Of a stretch of 64,000 nucleotides of DNA, positions 25,192 through 34,168 are shown one piece after another. The stretch comes from Gordonibacter sp. 28C (lineage in GTDB: Bacteria; Actinomycetota; Coriobacteriia; Coriobacteriales; Eggerthellaceae): positions 1 to 64,000 of the forward strand of contig NZ_PPTR01000001.1 of assembly GCF_003339845.1 (NCBI RefSeq), in the 5' to 3' direction. How positions within the stretch are numbered: the stretch's first letter is position 1; each line of letters starts with the position of its first letter. Position numbers and translations under genes: made by a program. Under the pieces are notes generated by a model. The model was not told the DNA's origin. It worked only from the letters and a program-made list of their open reading frames with translations, and did not search any database.

Positions 25192-26684
25192 GCAAGCCCG
25201 TTTCGTTCGAGCCAGGCGGAAACGTCGGACGCCAAGCTCGAGCCGCCCGAATAGTGCACCGACAAGCCTTCGCCGAGCGAGGCGCGCTGGGCCAGCTTGG
25301 AGATCGCCGATACGCTTTGACCGAACCGACCGCCGCCATGGCTGCAAAACGGCACGATGGCTTTTCCCGAAAAGTCGTAGCTTTCCAAAAAGGATGCGAT
25401 GGGCATGGGAATAGATGCCCACCAGTTGGGATATCCAAGAAGGACGGCGCTGTAGCGGCCCATATCGTCGATGCGCGAAGCCAGCGCGGGGCGTGCCTGG
25501 GAATTTTGGTCGCGCTGCGCCTCTTCGAGAACCGTGTTGTAGTCCGACGAGTACGGATGCTCGCATTCCAGCTCCACGGCGTCGAAGCCCGTCTGACGTA
25601 CGATCTCCTGCGCGATACCGCGCGTGTTGCCGCCCCAAGAGAAGAAGACAACCAGCGCTTCGCCGCCGAACGTTTGCGCAGTCGTTTCCGCTGATCCTAT
25701 CGCACCCGCCCGCGCCCGCGCGCTGCGGGCAACGCGGAAGCCGACGCTAGGGCTTGCGCCGTCGGCGGGCAGGGCGGCTCGATAGGCGCTGCGCAGGCTC
25801 TTGGCGAAATCGTTCCACCCGCCTCCGCGGTTCACGCGCAAAGCGCCCGACGGGGCACCCGTGGGGTCGATCTGCGGTTCTGCGTCATAGGAGCCGTATC
25901 GGTCCCATACCCATTCGGCCACGTTGCCGTGCATGTCGTAGAGCCCCCAGGCGTTCGGAGCAAAGCTCCCCGGCTCGATAGGCGTCTGGCGATACACGCC
26001 CGGGTGCGTATCCAGGTTTCCTTGCGAAAAGTAATTCTCCTCGATACCGTAGGGATAGGTGCCGTAGTAGTTCGCTTCGCTGTCGGCGCTGATAGACGTT
26101 TGCGTGTTGAAGGGGGTGGCCGTGCCGGCGCGGCAGGCGTACTCCCATTCGGCCTCCGTAGGCAGGCGGTAGCCGTCGGCCGACAGGTCCCATGTCACGG
26201 ACGCCCCGTCGATGACGTATGCGGGGGAGAGGTTCGCTTCTTCAGAAAGCGCGTTGCAATACGAAACCGCATCATGCCAAGTCACGTTTTCAACGGGCAG
26301 GTTCGACCCGACGAAGGCGCTCGGATTCGATCCCATGAGTCTTTCGTAGTCCGATTGCGTTGTCTCGTAGGGAGCCATGAAGAAATCCGATATCGTCGCT
26401 TCGTGGACGGTCTCGTCCTCGCCGCGCCAATTCTCGCTTTCCGGACTGCCCATAGCGAACGTTCCTCCAGGGATGGAGACGAACCCGTCTTGCACATCGA
26501 ATGCCGCTGTGTCGTTCATCGCACCGCCTTCATCTTCCAGGGCTTCGTCGCGGTTTTCCGTCGTCGCTGACCGCGGAATCCACGGAGAGCAGCCTATAAG
26601 ACCGAATCCGCCCGCAATTGCCGCACTGCCGAGGATGGCTCCCGCCTTCAAGAAAGCTCTTCTGGGGATGGCCGTCTCGCTCAC
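25188..26684 (-). CDS. Tat-exported FGE-fold/flavodoxin fusion lipoprotein
   Basis: A GTG at 26684 overlapping the upstream stop (GTGA) gives 498 aa. It begins with a Tat signal (RRAFLKAG) and a lipobox (LIGC). The next 260 residues are a formylglycine-generating-enzyme/SUMF fold: FVSIPGGTFAMGSP, LPTEAEWEYACRAG, NAWGLYDMHGNVAEWVWD, and GFRVAR at its end. The paired catalytic cysteines of true FGE are absent (RGGGWNDFAKSLRSAYR), so sulfatase activation is unlikely. A C-terminal flavodoxin follows (VVFFSWGGNTRGIA, LLGYPNWWASIP). An outside-facing flavoprotein is inferred. An upstream ATG at 26708 is possible. Confidence 0.82.
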   Translation of the reverse strand: MSETAIPRRAFLKAGAILGSAAIAGGFGLIGCSPWIPRSATTENRDEALEDEGGAMNDTAAFDVQDGFVSIPGGTFAMGSPESENWRGEDETVHEATISDFFMAPYETTQSDYERLMGSNPSAFVGSNLPVENVTWHDAVSYCNALSEEANLSPAYVIDGASVTWDLSADGYRLPTEAEWEYACRAGTATPFNTQTSISADSEANYYGTYPYGIEENYFSQGNLDTHPGVYRQTPIEPGSFAPNAWGLYDMHGNVAEWVWDRYGSYDAEPQIDPTGAPSGALRVNRGGGWNDFAKSLRSAYRAALPADGASPSVGFRVARSARARAGAIGSAETTAQTFGGEALVVFFSWGGNTRGIAQEIVRQTGFDAVELECEHPYSSDYNTVLEEAQRDQNSQARPALASRIDDMGRYSAVLLGYPNWWASIPMPIASFLESYDFSGKAIVPFCSHGGGRFGQSVSAISKLAQRASLGEGLSVHYSGGSSLASDVSAWLERNGLA

Positions 26685-27364
26685 CGCAGCCCCAAATCGC
26701 CGAGCCATGCGTCTACGCGATCGAGCTGGGAGGAAACGGTGTCGCCGTCGAGCGTGATGTTTCCGGAGATCGTCACGTTCGGGCACAGCGCCTCGATGTC
26801 GGGAACCGTGCCGGCTATGCTGCTTCCGCCGCTCGTGCCGAACACCACCACGTTCTTGCCCGCGAGATCGTGCTCAGTTACGAACGTCTTGATGATCTGG
26901 GGCACGTGGTACCACCACACGGGAAATCCCAGGTAGACGGTGCCGTAATCGTCCCAGTTCTCAACCGATGCCGCCAACGCAGGGCGATAGTCGTCGTCCT
27001 GCTCCCGCTGGGCGACGTCGAGCACCGCGTTGTAATCGCTCGTGTAAGGTTCTGCGGGCTCGATTCGGAAAAGATCGCTTTCCACCAGTTCGTGGATGCG
27101 CTCGGCGACCTGCAGCGTGTGCCCCGACCACGAGAAGACGGCGACAAGCGTTTTGGGGGAGGCGGGGGCATTTGCTTCGGGGGATGTCGCTGCAGTCGAA
27201 TCTCCCGATTGATCGGATGCGGCGTTCGGGGTGCCGCCGCGCGGTTCTGTGCTTTCGGCCGAGCAGCCGGCAATCGCCCCGCCTGCGAGCAGCGTCGCTC
27301 CTGCCGTTGCGGCGAGCCTGAGGAAGCGGCGGCGGTCGAGGCTCGTGACTGTTTGTTCTTGCAT
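26681..27364 (-). CDS. Tat-exported flavodoxin lipoprotein
   Basis: The 227-aa protein has a twin-arginine motif (DRRRFLRLA), a hydrophobic region and the lipobox IAGC. A linker rich in Ser, Ala and Pro and then a flavodoxin domain follow: FMN phosphate loop VFSWSGHTLQVAE, YLGFPVWWYHVP, and VVVFGTSGGSSIAG. Export by Tat is consistent with folding around FMN in the cytosol. TAGGAG precedes the ATG at 27364. It is coupled by a 4-base overlap to the FGE/flavodoxin gene. Classical flavodoxins are cytosolic, so an anchored external one is notable. Confidence 0.85.
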   Translation of the reverse strand: MQEQTVTSLDRRRFLRLAATAGATLLAGGAIAGCSAESTEPRGGTPNAASDQSGDSTAATSPEANAPASPKTLVAVFSWSGHTLQVAERIHELVESDLFRIEPAEPYTSDYNAVLDVAQREQDDDYRPALAASVENWDDYGTVYLGFPVWWYHVPQIIKTFVTEHDLAGKNVVVFGTSGGSSIAGTVPDIEALCPNVTISGNITLDGDTVSSQLDRVDAWLGDLGLR

Positions 27365-27425
27365 GGTGTGTCTCCTATTCATGTGTCCTTCGTTTCGGTG
27401 CCTCCGGGTGGGCGGGCGCCTGCTC

Positions 27426-27911
27426 CTACAGGCCGAGCCCGTCCGCCCACGAGCGCAGCGCCTTGTCCGACTGGCGTCCGTTGAGCATTTTGCCCGGACG
27501 CCAGTCGGTCTGCGCCGAGCAGCGCTTTTTCAGGATCGCTTCGGTGCCGCCCATGTCGCTGCCGCCCGATGTGGCGAAGGGCACGACGGTCTTGCCGGAG
27601 AAGTCATAGCTTTCCAAGAACGTTTCGATGATGCGCGGGGCAACGTACCACCAGATGGGAAAGCCCACGAAGACAACCTCGTAGTCGTCCATTCCGGCCA
27701 CCTTGCTTTTGATTTCAGGGCGGGCCGCCGCGTCGTTCATCTCCATCGAGCTGCGGCTTGAGCGATCGTTCCAGTTCAGATCGGCCGTCGAGTAGAGCCG
27801 TTCGGGCACGATCTCGTGCAGATCGGCGCCGACGGCTTCGGCAAGCGCCTTGGCCGCCCGCGCCGTCGTTCCGCTTGCCGAAAAGTATGCCACCAGTGTC
27901 TTCTTTCGCAT
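27426..27911 (-). CDS. Flavodoxin (cytosolic)
   Basis: The 161-aa protein has no signal. It shows the phosphate loop VAYFSASGTTARAAKALAE, the FMN-side motif VFVGFPIWWYVAPR and VVPFATSGGSDMGG, and ends QSDKALRSWADGLGL. This is the flavodoxin_4 subgroup, which often reduces quinones or small acceptors with a bound FMN. AAAGGA precedes the ATG at 27911. It is the only cytosolic member of the island. A decayed copy of its 3' end lies at 34649-34696. Confidence 0.88.
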   Translation of the reverse strand: MRKKTLVAYFSASGTTARAAKALAEAVGADLHEIVPERLYSTADLNWNDRSSRSSMEMNDAAARPEIKSKVAGMDDYEVVFVGFPIWWYVAPRIIETFLESYDFSGKTVVPFATSGGSDMGGTEAILKKRCSAQTDWRPGKMLNGRQSDKALRSWADGLGL

Positions 27912-28083
27912 GATGTTCCTTTCTTTGTTCGGTTGGCGTATCTTTCTATCCATCGGCTATGTGCTCGCCGTGGGCAGCGCCAGCAGGGGATGGCCGTCAA
28001 TGCCCTCGTCGTACCCAACGCCGTGCCGTCGTGCCTACCGCCATGGCGAATATGCCGATGAACGCTCCGAGCGTGGGTGCCTG

Positions 28084-29241
28084 CTAGCCTCGGTTCCGCA
28101 CGAGCCGCGAGCGGACGACGAGGCTTGCCGCGGACAGCACGACGAACGCGACGGAGGCGCCGACGGTGGCCTGCGGGCCGAAGGCCGCGAGGGCCGCGCC
28201 GCCCACCGCGGTTCCCAGGGTGATGCCGATGTTGCCGAACGAGATGAACAGCCCGTTGGCGAAGTCGGGCGCGTCGGGCATGGACGTGGAGGTCGCGAAC
28301 TGCTGGACGTTGTTGCCGAAGCCGTACGCCAGCCCCCACACGACGACGGCGGCGACGGCGAGCGGGAAGACATCGGCTCCGAAGTACAGAAGCAGGTAGA
28401 CGGCCAGCACGGCGACGGGGAAGGCGAGCAGCGTCGCCCGCGCCGCCTTCGAGAGCAGCCGCCCGGCCAGGTAGTTGCCCAGCAGGCTCGCCACGCCGAA
28501 TCCCAGCAGGAGGGCCGACTGCGCGTTCCCCTCTATGCCCATCACGTCGCCCAGGTACTCGGCGACGTAGGCGTACGTCGCGAAGATGGCCGCCTGGATG
28601 AAGGCGGTCGCGGCAAGCGACGCCACCGCGAGGGGGCTCTTGACCGACGACACCTGCTGCGCGTAGCTCATCTTCTGGGCGACGGGCATGGAGGGGACGA
28701 GCAGAAGCGTGCCGATGAACGTGACGACGTTGATGAGCGCGAACGCGATCATGACCGCTTGCACGGAGAGCGCGTTGGCCAGAAGGCTCGACAACGGCAC
28801 GCCCACCACCATTCCCAGCGACACGCCCATCATCACCTTCGAAGTGGCCTTGGGCGCCTCGCTTTCCGACACCGACGCCGCGGCCAGCGCGAACGCGGCG
28901 GAGCAGTACACCGGGTGGAGGAAGGCCGGCAGAACGCGGGCAGCGAGCGCCACCTCGAAGGTGGGAGCGAACGCGAACACGACGTTGCCGAGGGCGAACG
29001 CGCCCAGCACGACGAGCATCATCGTCTTACGGTTCACGCGCGAGAGCGCCGCGGGCAGCGTGGCTCCCGAGACGGCGACCGCGAGCGCGAACAGGCTCAC
29101 GAGCAGGCCGGCCTGCGCGAGGTCGATGCCGAACCGGGCGGCGATCTGGGGCAGGATGCCGATGATTCCCGTCTCGGTGCAGAGGATGCCGAACGTTCCT
29201 AAGAATAGAATGGGAACCAGGTAGTTCTTGTTGGATTTCAT
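28084..29241 (-). CDS. MFS transporter (AraJ/YdhP-like drug or sugar efflux)
   Basis: The 385-aa protein has twelve predicted helices. The first loop signature is GTFGILCTETGIIGILPQIAARFGID, and the loop 2-3 basic motif SRVNRKTMM matches the DHA1 arabinose/drug efflux subgroup. It lies on the same strand as the flavodoxin genes, between the cytosolic flavodoxin and the DUF362 lipoprotein, and is probably controlled with them. Its substrate may be the compound that the MerR regulator senses, but this is inference. 170 bases without a recognisable gene separate it from the flavodoxin. Confidence 0.85.
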   Translation of the reverse strand: MKSNKNYLVPILFLGTFGILCTETGIIGILPQIAARFGIDLAQAGLLVSLFALAVAVSGATLPAALSRVNRKTMMLVVLGAFALGNVVFAFAPTFEVALAARVLPAFLHPVYCSAAFALAAASVSESEAPKATSKVMMGVSLGMVVGVPLSSLLANALSVQAVMIAFALINVVTFIGTLLLVPSMPVAQKMSYAQQVSSVKSPLAVASLAATAFIQAAIFATYAYVAEYLGDVMGIEGNAQSALLLGFGVASLLGNYLAGRLLSKAARATLLAFPVAVLAVYLLLYFGADVFPLAVAAVVVWGLAYGFGNNVQQFATSTSMPDAPDFANGLFISFGNIGITLGTAVGGAALAAFGPQATVGASVAFVVLSAASLVVRSRLVRNRG

Positions 29242-29273
29242 GTTGCTGCTTTCCTTTGCCGTGTTCTTTTCAG

Positions 29274-30320
29274 CTAGTCTATGTCGATGAGGGTGTACGC
29301 TTGCGATCCAACGCCTATCGCTTCGGCATGGTCGAGCGCGTATGAGGCATGGCGCGATTCCATGCGCTCGACAAGCGCCTGGCCGTCTTCGGCCGCGTAC
29401 ACGAGATCGGTGCAGGCCCGGTCGAGGGCCACAGGATCGAGGGAAGCGAGGATGCCCACATCGGCCATGGCCGGTTCGGGAGGATACGACTGGCAGTCGC
29501 ATCCGACCGAGAGCCGGTTCATGACGTTGACGTAGACGATGCGCCCCTCGAAGTAGTCGGCGACGGACAATGCCGATTCCGCCAGCGCCTCGAGAAAGCT
29601 GTCCTGCGGCGTTTCGTCGAGCAGCCGGTCGCTGTCGCTGACCCCGGCGCTGTGGATGAGGCACTTGCCGGCTGCCGACGCGATCCCCACCGACATGTTC
29701 TTGAGCGCCCCTCCGAAGCCGTCCATGTGATGTCCCTTGAAATGCGACAAGACCATCATCGAGCGGTAGTTCGCCAAGTTCGCGCCCACCAGGTTCTCTT
29801 GGAGGCGCACGCCGTTGCGGACGGGCAGGCTCAAAGAGCCGTTTGCGTCCATGATGTCGACGTCGGCGAACGAGGTGAACCCGTGGTCGGCCGCAAGCTG
29901 AAGGTGGCTTTCCGTATCGCCGCGCGGCCCGGCGTAGGCGGTGTTGCATTCGGTGATGACGCCGTCGAGGGACTGCACGAAGCTTCCGATAAGCTCGGCG
30001 CGCAGGTAGTTGCTGCCCGCCTCGCCGGTGGACACCTTGACGGCCACGGGGCCCTCCAAGCTCGTTTCCAGCGCGCCGAAGGCTCGCGACAGCCCGTCGG
30101 GATCGATGCTCCGAGTCAGATAGACCCTGGGCGGCTCTTGTGCGGCTTGCTCGTCCAGAACCGCTTCGTCCTGCTCCGCAGCGTCGGGCGGATTCGGTTC
30201 GGAAGGCGCGTCTTCCGAACCATCGAGCTCGTCATCCGTCGTCGAGCAGCCAGCGAGGGTCGCAATGCCCGCTGCAGCCGCCCCCAGGATAAACGTTCGG
30301 CGATCGATGAGATTGTCCAT
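29274..30320 (-). CDS. DUF362 domain Tat lipoprotein
   Basis: The 348-aa protein has a Tat motif (DRRTFILGAAA) and a lipobox LAGC. An acidic linker (Glu/Asp/Pro-rich) and a DUF362 domain follow: VAVKVSTGEAGSNYLRAELIGSFVQ, SHFKGHHMDGFGGALKNMSVGIASAAGK and CDCQSYPPEP near the end. DUF362 proteins are often iron-sulfur associated and bacterial members accompany redox enzymes; the reaction is unknown. GAGGTT precedes the ATG. Its place among exported flavodoxins suggests a partner in the same extracytoplasmic electron path. Confidence 0.82.
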   Translation of the reverse strand: MDNLIDRRTFILGAAAAGIATLAGCSTTDDELDGSEDAPSEPNPPDAAEQDEAVLDEQAAQEPPRVYLTRSIDPDGLSRAFGALETSLEGPVAVKVSTGEAGSNYLRAELIGSFVQSLDGVITECNTAYAGPRGDTESHLQLAADHGFTSFADVDIMDANGSLSLPVRNGVRLQENLVGANLANYRSMMVLSHFKGHHMDGFGGALKNMSVGIASAAGKCLIHSAGVSDSDRLLDETPQDSFLEALAESALSVADYFEGRIVYVNVMNRLSVGCDCQSYPPEPAMADVGILASLDPVALDRACTDLVYAAEDGQALVERMESRHASYALDHAEAIGVGSQAYTLIDID

Positions 30321-30354
30321 GGTGAACCTCGTTTCTTCGCGGTCGGTCGTCGTT

Positions 30355-31473
30355 TTAGTTTTGGAAGCTTGCTTCAACGCGGCTGCCCATCGCATCGAAC
30401 GCCGCGAGGTCGGAGGTGACGCGTCCGATGGGGATCACTCCCATGGTGAGGTCGGGGTTGCTCGACTGCGAGAAGAAGAAGGCGACCGTGTTGTTCGTGG
30501 GACAGTAGGTGATCGCCCCGTCCTCGAACGAGAGGTCCCCCGTCTCGTCAGTTTCTATCGAGCCCTCGATGCTCCCGTAGTACTCGCGGTCGCCGTAGCG
30601 GACCATCGAGATCGTGCAGGGCATCATGGCTTGGAACGCGCGGGCCTCGGGAGTGTCGAACAGCACGCCCTCGATCGCCGTGCCGCCGATGTCGATGGAG
30701 ACCGGTGTTTCCCCGGCTTGCTGCGAGGGGCTCTCTTCCACGTGCGGTGCGCCGATGCTTTCGAGCCAGGCTACCACGTCGGTCTGCGAGCTTTGCACTT
30801 CCGCAGCGGGCACGGCCAGCCCTTCGAGTACCGTCGAAGCGGGGCACAACTCTCCGACGCGTGCAAAGCTCGATCCTTGGCCGTAGCCGTCGTGCGTGCA
30901 GAAGGGCACCACGGTCTTGCCCGACAGATCGTTCTCTGCCAGGAACGAGGCAGCGGCGTTGGGCGCGGTGGAGCTCCAGATGGGGAAGCCCAGGAACACC
31001 ACGTCGTACTGGTCCAGGTTGTCCACCGTATTCTGCAGAGGGGGCAGGTAGGGCGCATCGCGCTCCTCGTGCGCCGCGTCCACCGTTTCGTCGAAGTCCT
31101 CGGGATAGAGCTCGGACGTGCGCATCTGGAACAGGTCGCCCCCGGTGTAGGCGGCTACCTGGTCAGCGACGTACTCGGTGGTGCCGGTGATCTCGTCGCC
31201 CTGCACCACGACGCTCGCCGATGTCATGGTGTCCACGTCGCCGGTTTGCACGCTGTTCTCCCACCTGCTGAAGTAGGCGACCAGCACTTTGCTGTCCGAT
31301 GGTAGCTCGTCGGCTTTCCCGACCTGCTCGGCTTGCTCGGGTTCGGGAGCCTGCGTCGTCGGCTCGACAGCCGGGGCTCCGGTCTCCTCGCTTGCGCAGC
31401 CGGCAAGGGGCAGCGCGAGGCTGGCGGCGACGAGCAGGGGGAAGGGCTTGAAAGCGGTTGTCTTGCAGTTCAT
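30355..31473 (-). CDS. Lipoprotein with flavodoxin and cyclophilin-like domains
   Basis: The 372-aa protein has a Sec-type signal with lipobox LAGC and a Glu/Pro/Thr-rich linker. A flavodoxin of the long-loop kind follows (VAYFSRWENS, then an insert before GTTEYVADQVAA, then VVFLGFPIWSSTAP and VVPFCTHDGYG). The last about 110 residues (SIDIGGTAIEGVLFDTPEARAF, YYGSIEG, NTVAFFFSQ) are a cyclophilin-like domain, a small barrel often joined to such flavodoxins. The WW of related proteins is WS here. No Tat motif is clear, so the apo-form may be exported and loaded outside, or export is by another route. Confidence 0.82.
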   Translation of the reverse strand: MNCKTTAFKPFPLLVAASLALPLAGCASEETGAPAVEPTTQAPEPEQAEQVGKADELPSDSKVLVAYFSRWENSVQTGDVDTMTSASVVVQGDEITGTTEYVADQVAAYTGGDLFQMRTSELYPEDFDETVDAAHEERDAPYLPPLQNTVDNLDQYDVVFLGFPIWSSTAPNAAASFLAENDLSGKTVVPFCTHDGYGQGSSFARVGELCPASTVLEGLAVPAAEVQSSQTDVVAWLESIGAPHVEESPSQQAGETPVSIDIGGTAIEGVLFDTPEARAFQAMMPCTISMVRYGDREYYGSIEGSIETDETGDLSFEDGAITYCPTNNTVAFFFSQSSNPDLTMGVIPIGRVTSDLAAFDAMGSRVEASFQN

Positions 31474-31528
31474 GTTTCTCCTCGTTTCGTTCGTAGGTGG
31501 TCGGTTGTCGGCGTTTCTTACGCCCTGT

Positions 31529-33010
31529 TCAGGAAATATCCAAGCTGGCGATCCAGCTGTCGACGGCTTCCTCGGACGACGACGCGGTCTCGCGGCTTAT
31601 GCCCAAAGGGTCGAGCACTTGGGCGCCGGGCGCGGCTTCCCGAATCGCCTGCACGCTTCTTGCCAAGCCGCCCGTGCCGTGGACGCAGAAGGGGATCACG
31701 CTCTTGCCCGAGAAGTCGTGCTGCTCGAGAAACGAGAGCACGGCCATGGGGCAGGAGTACCACCAGTTGGGAAAGCCCAGGAAAACGACGTCGTATTCTT
31801 CCACGTCGATGTCGGTCCCCGTCAGTTCAGGCCGTGTTCCGGCATCGCTTTCCCGGATGGCGCGCTCCAGGCAGGCGTCGTAGTCGCTGGGGTAAGGCTC
31901 CTTTGCGACGATGGCGTAGAGGTCGCCGTTGGTCTCGTCCTGAACCTGCCGGGCGACGAGGCCGACGTTTCCGGGCGGCAACACGCTCGCTGTGGTCACG
32001 GCGTCGACGTCGAGAGCGCTTGGATCCTCGATGACGGCGTTGTCTGCCCAGGTGAAGTAAGCGACGAGGATGCGCGGCGCTTCGACGGCGACGGTTTGGG
32101 GGTCGGGTTGCGTCGTGTCCGAGCCAACGGGAGCGGAAGCGCTCGTCCATGTCGAGCTTTCCGACGACCACGTCGCCTGGCCCTCGCGCGCCGTCGCCAG
32201 TCTGCCTCCGACGATGAAGGCCGCAGAGAGGGCGATGAGCGCACCGGCGGCGGCAAGACGCGCTCCTGCGCCGAAGCGGCTCCGCTTGACGGCGATCCGC
32301 CGATCCGCTGCGGGCTGTTGCGATGGATCGGCGGCCGAGGGTCGAGGCGAGGCGAGCGCGCCCAGCGTGCATCCGAGGGCTGCGAAGAGCACCATCATCG
32401 AGGCGTAATCGAAGGCGAACAACGCAATCGGCGCATTGTAGTCCCAGAACGCGAACTGGCTGCGCAACGTCAGGTAGTCGACGATTCCGTGCTTTCCGAA
32501 CGCGAAAGCGCCGTAAGCGGCGTCGATCGCGACCAGCGCGCATGCGGCGATGCGAACTGCCGGGCGGGTCTTACCCGATGCCGACGGCTTCCGGAGTCGC
32601 GCGATGTTCAGGCCGAGATGCAGCGAGAACAGCACGAACGCCGCATAGGTTCCCGCCAAGTGGATAAGCCGGATGGTCGACATGCCCGCGATCTCGGGCA
32701 GGGCGGCAAGCCCTATCGGCGACATGAGGATTCCGCTTGCCGGCACCGCGACCAGCGCGGCCAGCCCGAGGAAGACCGCCGCCGCCCGCACGATGCGCAG
32801 GACGAACCAGCGCCCCCGCGCAAGCTGCGCGAACCAAGACCGGTTGAGGACGATGTGGGCGATCGCAAGCGCCGCGAAGGCGATGCCGATCCAGAGATGC
32901 AGCGTGTCGCCCGTGAAGGGGTAGCACATTTGCGCCATAAGGGCGCTGGTCATAAGGACGTCGAGCGCGAAGCGCAGGCGACGGAGAGGGGCTGGGCGTG
33001 GCTTCGTCAT
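31529..33010 (-). CDS. DUF4405 membrane cytochrome fused to flavodoxin
   Basis: The 493-aa protein begins with six membrane helices of the DUF4405 type. Paired His residues lie 14 apart (HLWIGIAFAALAIAH and HLAGTYAAFVLFSLH). A basic cytosolic loop, a seventh helix (AAAGALIALSAAFIVGG) and a Ser/Thr-rich linker come next. A flavodoxin domain follows (VAYFTWADNA with a long loop, VVFLGFPNWWYSCP, VIPFCVHGTGG). With the N-terminus inside, seven helices put the flavodoxin outside. The separately encoded pair at 24277-26684 is the split version, which supports direct contact between the cytochrome and the flavodoxins. Confidence 0.85.
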   Translation of the reverse strand: MTKPRPAPLRRLRFALDVLMTSALMAQMCYPFTGDTLHLWIGIAFAALAIAHIVLNRSWFAQLARGRWFVLRIVRAAAVFLGLAALVAVPASGILMSPIGLAALPEIAGMSTIRLIHLAGTYAAFVLFSLHLGLNIARLRKPSASGKTRPAVRIAACALVAIDAAYGAFAFGKHGIVDYLTLRSQFAFWDYNAPIALFAFDYASMMVLFAALGCTLGALASPRPSAADPSQQPAADRRIAVKRSRFGAGARLAAAGALIALSAAFIVGGRLATAREGQATWSSESSTWTSASAPVGSDTTQPDPQTVAVEAPRILVAYFTWADNAVIEDPSALDVDAVTTASVLPPGNVGLVARQVQDETNGDLYAIVAKEPYPSDYDACLERAIRESDAGTRPELTGTDIDVEEYDVVFLGFPNWWYSCPMAVLSFLEQHDFSGKSVIPFCVHGTGGLARSVQAIREAAPGAQVLDPLGISRETASSSEEAVDSWIASLDIS

Positions 33011-33015
33011 CGCTT

Positions 33016-33978
33016 TTACCGGTAGTCGAAGCCGATGATGTCTTCGTCGGTGCGGTTGCCGTGGATCTCGATGCGGGAGAGTTCACCTTCGATGCGCGCG
33101 ATGTCGTCGGAGGACAGCTTGACGTCGCAGGCGCCGAAGTTCTCGTCGAAGCGCGCGATGCTTCTCATGCCCGGGATGGGCACGATGAAGCCTTCCTTGC
33201 ATAGCATCCAGGCCAGCGCGATCTGCGCGGGCGTCGCCTCGTGCTCGCCGGCGATGCGGTGGAGCAGGTCGAGCAGCGGCTGGTTGGCGCGGATGTTCTC
33301 CTTCTTGTAGCGCGTGATGGCCCGTCGCACGTCGTCCCCCACGAACACGTCGCGCTCGGTGTACTTGCCGCTCAGGAATCCTTCGCCGAGCGGCGAGAAC
33401 GGCACGAAACCGATGCCCAGCTCCTTGCAGGCGGGGATGACGTCGCGCTCGAACATGCGCTCCATCATCGAGTACTCGCTCTGCACGGCGGTCAGCGGCG
33501 TGACGGCGTGCGCGCGACGCACTTCGTCCTCGCTGGATTGGGACTGCCCCCACCCCCGGATCTTTCCTTCGGCGATGAGCTCGCCCATGACCACGGCCAC
33601 GTCTTCAGCTGGGACGGTCTTATTCATGCGGTGCTGGTAGTACACGTCGACGTAGTCGGTTTGCAGACGCTTGAGGGATGCGTCGAGGTGTTGGCGCACG
33701 GCCTTGCCCAGGTCGTCGGGGTTTTCTGGGATGTGCAGCTTCGTGGCCAGCACGATGTCGCCGCGGAAGGGCTTCACGGCTTCACCCACCAGCTCCTCGT
33801 TCGCTCCCTTCGCGTAGCCCTCGGCCGTATCGAAGAAGGTGCATCCCTTGTCGTGAGCCGCCCTGATCAGCTTGATCGCTTCGTCGTGCTCCGGCGCGGG
33901 GCCGTGGCCGTGGCTGAACCCCATGCATCCCAGCCCCATGGCCGATACTTCCAGCGTTCCGATCTTTCTTTTCTCCAT
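33016..33978 (-). CDS. Aldo/keto reductase
   Basis: The 320-aa protein is a full-length AKR. Visible features are GLGCMGFSHGHG near the start, TFFDTAEGYAKGANEELVGEA with the catalytic Asp and Tyr, TKLH with Lys, YVDVYYQHRMNK with His and the C-terminal NADPH-binding IPGMRSIARFDENFGA. It resembles the YghZ/AKR13-like group that reduces aldehydes and small carbonyls. The ATG at 33978 follows GGGAGTG and is preferred over 33990. It is first in the minus-strand run of genes and divergent from MerR, so it probably carries the regulated promoter. Confidence 0.88.
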   Translation of the reverse strand: MEKRKIGTLEVSAMGLGCMGFSHGHGPAPEHDEAIKLIRAAHDKGCTFFDTAEGYAKGANEELVGEAVKPFRGDIVLATKLHIPENPDDLGKAVRQHLDASLKRLQTDYVDVYYQHRMNKTVPAEDVAVVMGELIAEGKIRGWGQSQSSEDEVRRAHAVTPLTAVQSEYSMMERMFERDVIPACKELGIGFVPFSPLGEGFLSGKYTERDVFVGDDVRRAITRYKKENIRANQPLLDLLHRIAGEHEATPAQIALAWMLCKEGFIVPIPGMRSIARFDENFGACDVKLSSDDIARIEGELSRIEIHGNRTDEDIIGFDYR

Positions 33979-34111
33979 GATCACTCCCATCCGTTGGCGT
34001 TGCCCAGGGTGCCCTTCGAAGGTTGCCTCCGTCGTGCCTCGCTGCTGCGGACTTTACGAATCCGATGCGACGCGGTACGATACGTCCGTAAGCTTATAGT
34101 TGGATGCTAAA

Positions 34112-34131
34112 ACTTAAAGTTAACTTTAAGT
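34112..34131. promoter_or_regulatory. MerR operator, perfect 20-bp palindrome
   Basis: ACTTAAAGTTAACTTTAAGT is its own reverse complement and has the CTTAAAG/CTTTAAG form typical of MerR-family operators. It lies 37 bases before the MerR start and about 133 before the aldo/keto reductase start, so the same protein may control both directions. Confidence 0.85.
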
Positions 34132-34168
34132 CAAGGGGTGTTTTCAAAAAACCGCGAAAGGACTCGCC

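Noticed and set aside
25188-26684. Active sulfatase-activating (formylglycine-generating) enzyme
   Set aside because: The paired active-site cysteines are not present in the RGG-W region, and no sulfatase gene is nearby.
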